Both the position numbers and the translations under genes were made by a program. From the NCBI GenBank assembly GCA_963824415.1, contig CAWGPM010000015.1:62001-126000 (forward strand): a stretch of DNA of 64,000 nucleotides, written 5' to 3'. Below are positions 62,178-64,000 of this stretch, piece after piece. Below the pieces are notes generated by a model. That model ran no database searches. It saw only the letters and a program-made list of their open reading frames with translations, and was not told the DNA's origin. The number at the start of each line of letters is the position of its first letter. Position 1 is the stretch's first letter. The stretch comes from JABDQA01 sp963824415. GTDB taxonomy: Bacteria > Desulfobacterota > Desulfobulbia > Desulfobulbales > Desulfocapsaceae.

Positions 62178-63390
62178 CGGCACCTGTCACCTGTCTGGTA
62201 GTTTCCTGAGCCTCCAGAAGGAAATTGATGCAATCGCCTTCATCAACAATTTTGTCCACTGAACATTTTTTTAGGATATTCTCACCCATTTCCTTGCACA
62301 GACAGCTCGCTGAGTTCAATACAAGGGCTGTGCCACCACTCTGTTTAACCCGTTGAAAACCACGAACGCCCTCGAGCTCTTCTCCGGAGAGCACCAGCGC
62401 AACAATACGGCCCTTGACGATTGCGGCAATAGAGCTAATCAGCAGGTCCAGCGGCCCCTGGCCTGGTTCCGGGGTGGAATGGCGAATGGTGTAGTTGGTC
62501 GAATGGGCTACCATGTGAAAGCAGTCGGCAGACGAAGCGATATAGCAGTTTCCTGCCTCGATGTTCATCCCTTCATTGAGCCGTAAGACGTTGATGCTGC
62601 TGACGGCCTTGAGATAGCGGGCAAATGAGTCTATATGATCGTATGCTTCATGCAGCACCACGATCAAGGCCCCGCTCATCTCGGCGGGTAGTCTAGAAAT
62701 GATAGTCAGCAGGTTCACCGTGCTGCCCCGGCCGGCCCCAATCACGCCGATATAGGATACCCGCCGGTATTTAGTGATGTCGAGCGCTTCGAGCAGATCT
62801 CCGCACTGTTGGCAGGCAACCTTGCCCTGCTCATCACCATTGCCGGGATCGATGATATTTCGTGCCCCGCAGTCCTCGCAGAAAATCACTCGGGCTTCAG
62901 CAGGCGGCGCAGCAGAGAGATGATTGTTAGCGCCCCGGATCATGGTTTTGGACTGAACTTTGACCTTCGATGCCCGGATGATCCGATAGACCAGCTCATT
63001 TTTCAGAGATTCCAATCCCTTTCCCGGATGAAGCTGATCCTTGCCCAAAAAATCCACCGCACCATTTTTCAACGCATCGAAGCAGCGGGCGGTTCCTTCA
63101 CGTGAAATGCTCGAAAGCATCAGGGTTGGTGTGGGCCGGTGCAGCATGATGTGCTGCAGGACCGCCATACCATCCATTATCGGCATCTCCATATCCGCCA
63201 GCACCACATCGGGCCGGTATTTGTTGAGCAGTTCGACGCCCTCCAGACCGTTGGCTGCCTCTCCGACAATGGATACGGTCGAACTGTCCACCAGTAACTC
63301 GCGCAGAAACCTGCGAAACATCAACGAATCGTCAATGATGAGCAGCCTGATCTGCCGGTGGGCCGATAGCTTTGTCTTGGTTTCAGCCAT
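62155..63390 (-). CDS. CheB-like response regulator with zinc ribbon and degenerate methylesterase site
   Basis: 411 residues in three parts. The receiver (1-120) is complete: IIDDS (20-21 acid pair), phospho-accepting D66 in LADMEMP, K117. Between receiver and esterase is a zinc ribbon (CEDC 171-174; CQQC 193-196), not present in ordinary CheB. The esterase-like domain has GAGRGS where the catalytic Ser motif GASTGG should be, keeps His in VVLHEAYDH, and has LSGEELEGVRG where GMGxDG should carry the Asp. Deamidase/methylesterase activity is therefore unlikely; it may be a scaffold or sensor controlled by phosphorylation. Confidence 0.82.
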   Translation of the reverse strand: MAETKTKLSAHRQIRLLIIDDSLMFRRFLRELLVDSSTVSIVGEAANGLEGVELLNKYRPDVVLADMEMPIMDGMAVLQHIMLHRPTPTLMLSSISREGTARCFDALKNGAVDFLGKDQLHPGKGLESLKNELVYRIIRASKVKVQSKTMIRGANNHLSAAPPAEARVIFCEDCGARNIIDPGNGDEQGKVACQQCGDLLEALDITKYRRVSYIGVIGAGRGSTVNLLTIISRLPAEMSGALIVVLHEAYDHIDSFARYLKAVSSINVLRLNEGMNIEAGNCYIASSADCFHMVAHSTNYTIRHSTPEPGQGPLDLLISSIAAIVKGRIVALVLSGEELEGVRGFQRVKQSGGTALVLNSASCLCKEMGENILKKCSVDKIVDEGDCINFLLEAQETTRQVTGADVVGRTG

Positions 63391-63407
63391 GAACTGATCT
63401 GCACGTC

Positions 63408-63434
63408 TAAAAACTGCCTGACTCTCAGGCAGTC
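63408..63434 (-). terminator. Intrinsic terminator of nadD
   Basis: On the minus strand ACTGCCTG - AGAGT - CAGGCAGT, an eight-bp perfect stem, then TTTTT. It overlaps the last codons of nadD (stop 63425-63427). It separates nadD from the CheB-like gene. Confidence 0.8.
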
Positions 63435-64000
63435 GGGGAGCAGTTTTTGCCCGATCCGTAAAGATTGTGTTTTTCGATGTAGGAGCTTACCGGTTCAGGC
63501 ACCAGGTGCTGCCAGCGCCGATTGTCTTTCATCCTTTTTCTGATCTCGGTGGAGGAGACATCGACAATGGGATCCATAAGAAAACGAATCAGATTATCGC
63601 GCATCCCATGAACCCAGCAGTCCCCTCTCTGCGGGTCGCGGTAAAAACCATTTCTGGCGAGCAGGTTTTCGATTTGCTCAAGCGAAAATCCGGGCCTGCT
63701 GACAACGATGAAATCGGTCGACTTCAGCAGTTCCTGCCAGCGATACCACGTCTCGATTTCAAGCATCGCATCAAAGCCGATGATAAAATAATTCTCTATA
63801 TCAGGTCCGGACCGTTCGTGCAATCGCCTTATCGTGTCTATGGTAAAGGATGGAGTCTTACGCCTGATTTCAATTTCTGAGATGCCGAAGTATTTGATCC
63901 CTTCGATCCCCAGTTTCAGCATCTGCAGGCGATGGGCGATGTCACAGACAATGGCTTCGCTTTTATGGGGAGGATGACCTGCCGGAATAAAAAGAATCTG
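63425..64000 (-). CDS. nadD: Nicotinate-nucleotide adenylyltransferase, 5' end outside the window
   Basis: 192 codons are present and the frame runs through base 64000. NadD makes nicotinate adenine dinucleotide, a late NAD step. FIPAGHPPHK begins the visible part, then SFTIDTIRRL, YFIIGFDAMLEIETWYRW and the C-terminal nucleotidyl-transferase motif VDVSSTEIRKRM (ISSTxIR). The first approximately 25 residues, including the GxFDPxHxGH motif, are beyond the window. Confidence 0.93.
   Translation of the reverse strand, partial: QILFIPAGHPPHKSEAIVCDIAHRLQMLKLGIEGIKYFGISEIEIRRKTPSFTIDTIRRLHERSGPDIENYFIIGFDAMLEIETWYRWQELLKSTDFIVVSRPGFSLEQIENLLARNGFYRDPQRGDCWVHGMRDNLIRFLMDPIVDVSSTEIRKRMKDNRRWQHLVPEPVSSYIEKHNLYGSGKNCSPTA

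Noticed and set aside
1..64000. CRISPR arrays, tRNA or rRNA genes, IS elements and prophage
   Set aside because: No regularly spaced repeats, cloverleaf sequences, transposase or phage structural genes were recognised on either strand.

Overview
The window reads as chromosome of a flagellated, Gram-negative anaerobe, most likely a Desulfobacterota relative of the Desulfobulbales. The pointers are the anaerobic (CbiG/CbiH-type) cobalamin genes, LPS-export and outer-envelope glycan genes, a spore-photoproduct-lyase-like radical SAM protein, a YcaO-TPR protein and an LptF with an Ada-like zinc tail. This is inference from gene content; no species can be named from the sequence alone. No tRNA, rRNA, CRISPR array, insertion sequence or phage region was found.

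Layout. (1) 1-14.0 kb is a flagellar motor block on the + strand: the tail of a sigma-54 activator, a divergent CheC/CheX-like protein, then a -24/-12 (sigma-54) promoter, a large TPR protein, fliF, fliG, a MotE-like protein, motA, motB, fliL, fliM, fliN, flhG and a PilZ protein. It is a rotor-plus-stator cassette: no export genes (fliH, fliI, flhA) lie inside it. (2) 14-21 kb is mixed housekeeping: a small lipoprotein, a SleB-type hydrolase, a DegT aminotransferase, panC, a YfgM-like protein, xseA broken by a one-base change in a G run, and a Tat-exported protein of unknown role. (3) 21.6-34.5 kb is an envelope-glycan cluster: two UbiA-type prenyltransferases (one with a decayed HAD domain), an acyltransferase, GT-C-like membrane proteins including a tandem duplicated pair and one gene broken by two homopolymer shifts, a polysaccharide deacetylase, a GT2 glycosyltransferase and a stand-alone HAD phosphatase. 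(4) 34.6-45.7 kb is ndk followed by a minus-strand cobalamin operon cbiG-cbiH-cobC-cobU-cobT-cobS-(cobD::cobQ fusion)-cbiB-cbiA-cbiC, covering mid-corrin steps, amidation, and nucleotide-loop assembly. (5) 45.7-54.7 kb, minus strand: YcaO-TPR protein, tsaE, a cold-shock protein with a structured leader, a YejA-like peptide-binding protein, a CbpA/DnaJ protein with a heat-shock-like promoter, ssb, an SPL-family radical SAM protein and a GT2 glycosyltransferase. (6) 54.9-61.5 kb, plus strand: rng, an M23 peptidase, LptF with a zinc tail, nnrE/nnrD and a CBS protein. (7) 61.5-64 kb, minus strand: ung, a CheB-like protein with a zinc ribbon and lost catalytic residues, and nadD, which runs off the end.

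Most unusual items: a Cys/Ser/Gly-rich reading frame just behind the YcaO gene and in its frame; the CobD-CobQ fusion; LptF-Ada; the degenerate CheB; the double-CheC protein with a pseudo-receiver; the SD-masking leader of the hydrolase; and three homopolymer frameshifts, which may be real mutations or sequence errors.
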